Source: Pirellulaceae bacterium (GTDB lineage: Bacteria > Planctomycetota > Planctomycetia > Pirellulales > Pirellulaceae). From it: a stretch of DNA of 43,675 nt. This document shows positions 43,387-43,675 of the stretch, in pieces; the stretch's first letter is position 1; each line of letters starts with the position of its first letter. The notes beneath the pieces were generated by a model, which was given only the letters and a program-made list of their open reading frames with translations, searched no databases and was not told the DNA's origin. The stretch lies in NCBI GenBank assembly GCA_028281725.1, contig JANQJJ010000280.1:1-43675 (forward strand). Reading direction: 5' to 3'. The position numbers and the translations under genes are program-made.

Positions 43387-43675
43387 CAACAAGACGTTGG
43401 CGGCTTGAGCTTGGTGTCGGCTCTATTTCTGATCTTCGTCAGAAGCGCGCTCTTTCGCGCCCTTGGACAGCTGTCGGGCAAAGTTGAAGGCTACTGATCC
43501 GAGCCGCAACCTCAGTTGTAAGGTAGCTACGACAGTGGCCGCGCGTGTCGTAGGCGGTGAACAGACCTCAGCATCGGAGATCCAATCCGAACTTGCACGT
43601 GTTTGATTCGATGAAAGCGGCGACTGGTCGAGAAATGGTCCTCCTGGAAGTGGAAAATACGGCGTAGCTGTTGTG
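43387..43675. other. 289-bp right edge, no intact gene
   Basis: Every frame is interrupted. Possible short fragments on the plus strand (for example 43490-43600) have no recognisable motif. It is probably more decayed mobile-element DNA continuing from the integrase relic, but I cannot confirm this. Confidence 0.4.

Noticed and set aside
1-43675. CRISPR array or complete insertion sequence
   Set aside because: No regularly spaced direct repeats and no intact transposase gene were found.

Overview
The window looks like a chromosomal segment of a planctomycete, most likely of the Pirellulales group. This is inferred from content: two secreted sulfatases, a MerR-TPR regulator, a soluble Hanks-type kinase, a Gram-negative LPS-export gene beside kdsC, small proteins typical of the phylum, and the relic of a phage-type integrase of a kind common in planctomycetes. 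Most of the window is well-packed core metabolism. Clear accessory DNA is limited to the right end, after the tRNA gene.

Layout. 1-3538 (+): the 3' end of kdsC, then a 1133-residue LptC/LptA (OstA)-like protein. 3571-10474 (-): a MerR-TPR regulator, a family 2 glycosyltransferase, a poorly explained 0.8-kb gap, a Ser/Thr kinase, a D-2-hydroxyacid dehydrogenase and a sulfatase. 10766-18059 (-): gyrA, an AraC/PAS regulator, UbiA-, UbiX- and MenG/UbiE-type quinone genes, and a LutC-like LUD protein. 18273-20511 (+): a CNNM/CorC membrane protein overlapping a C5-cytosine methyltransferase that resembles the tRNA methylase Dnmt2. 20587-26487: proB (-), purF (+), a small coiled-coil protein and glmS (-), and a 50-residue zinc-ligand-poor bL36 (-). 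26683-30957 (+): a UvrD/PcrA helicase, a nested inverted-repeat element, and a BtaA-BtaB pair for betaine lipids. 31011-34624 (-): a glycosidase-like secreted protein translationally coupled to a second sulfatase, and a DUF2461 protein. 34983-36266 (+): a PaaK-like adenylate-forming ligase. 36263-42300 (-): a small hypothetical, a leucyl/arginyl-transferase overlapping a ketosynthase-fold protein without catalytic residues, then zwf and gnd. 42779-43675: tRNA-Cys(GCA) followed by a frameshifted integrase relic.

Working units: kdsC with the LptC/A protein (LPS core and transport); menG-ubiX-ubiA (quinone synthesis, possibly the futalosine route); gnd-zwf (oxidative pentose phosphate pathway); btaA-btaB (phosphorus-free betaine lipid); sulfatase plus glycosidase-like protein (sulfated glycan breakdown); glmS plus a small coiled-coil protein.

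The observations most worth following are the Dnmt2-like methyltransferase, the ketosynthase-fold protein whose Cys-His-His triad reads Glu-Gln-Thr, the btaAB pair, and the tRNA-Cys integration scar. No CRISPR array, complete insertion sequence or rRNA gene was seen. All identifications come from reading motifs; no database search was possible.
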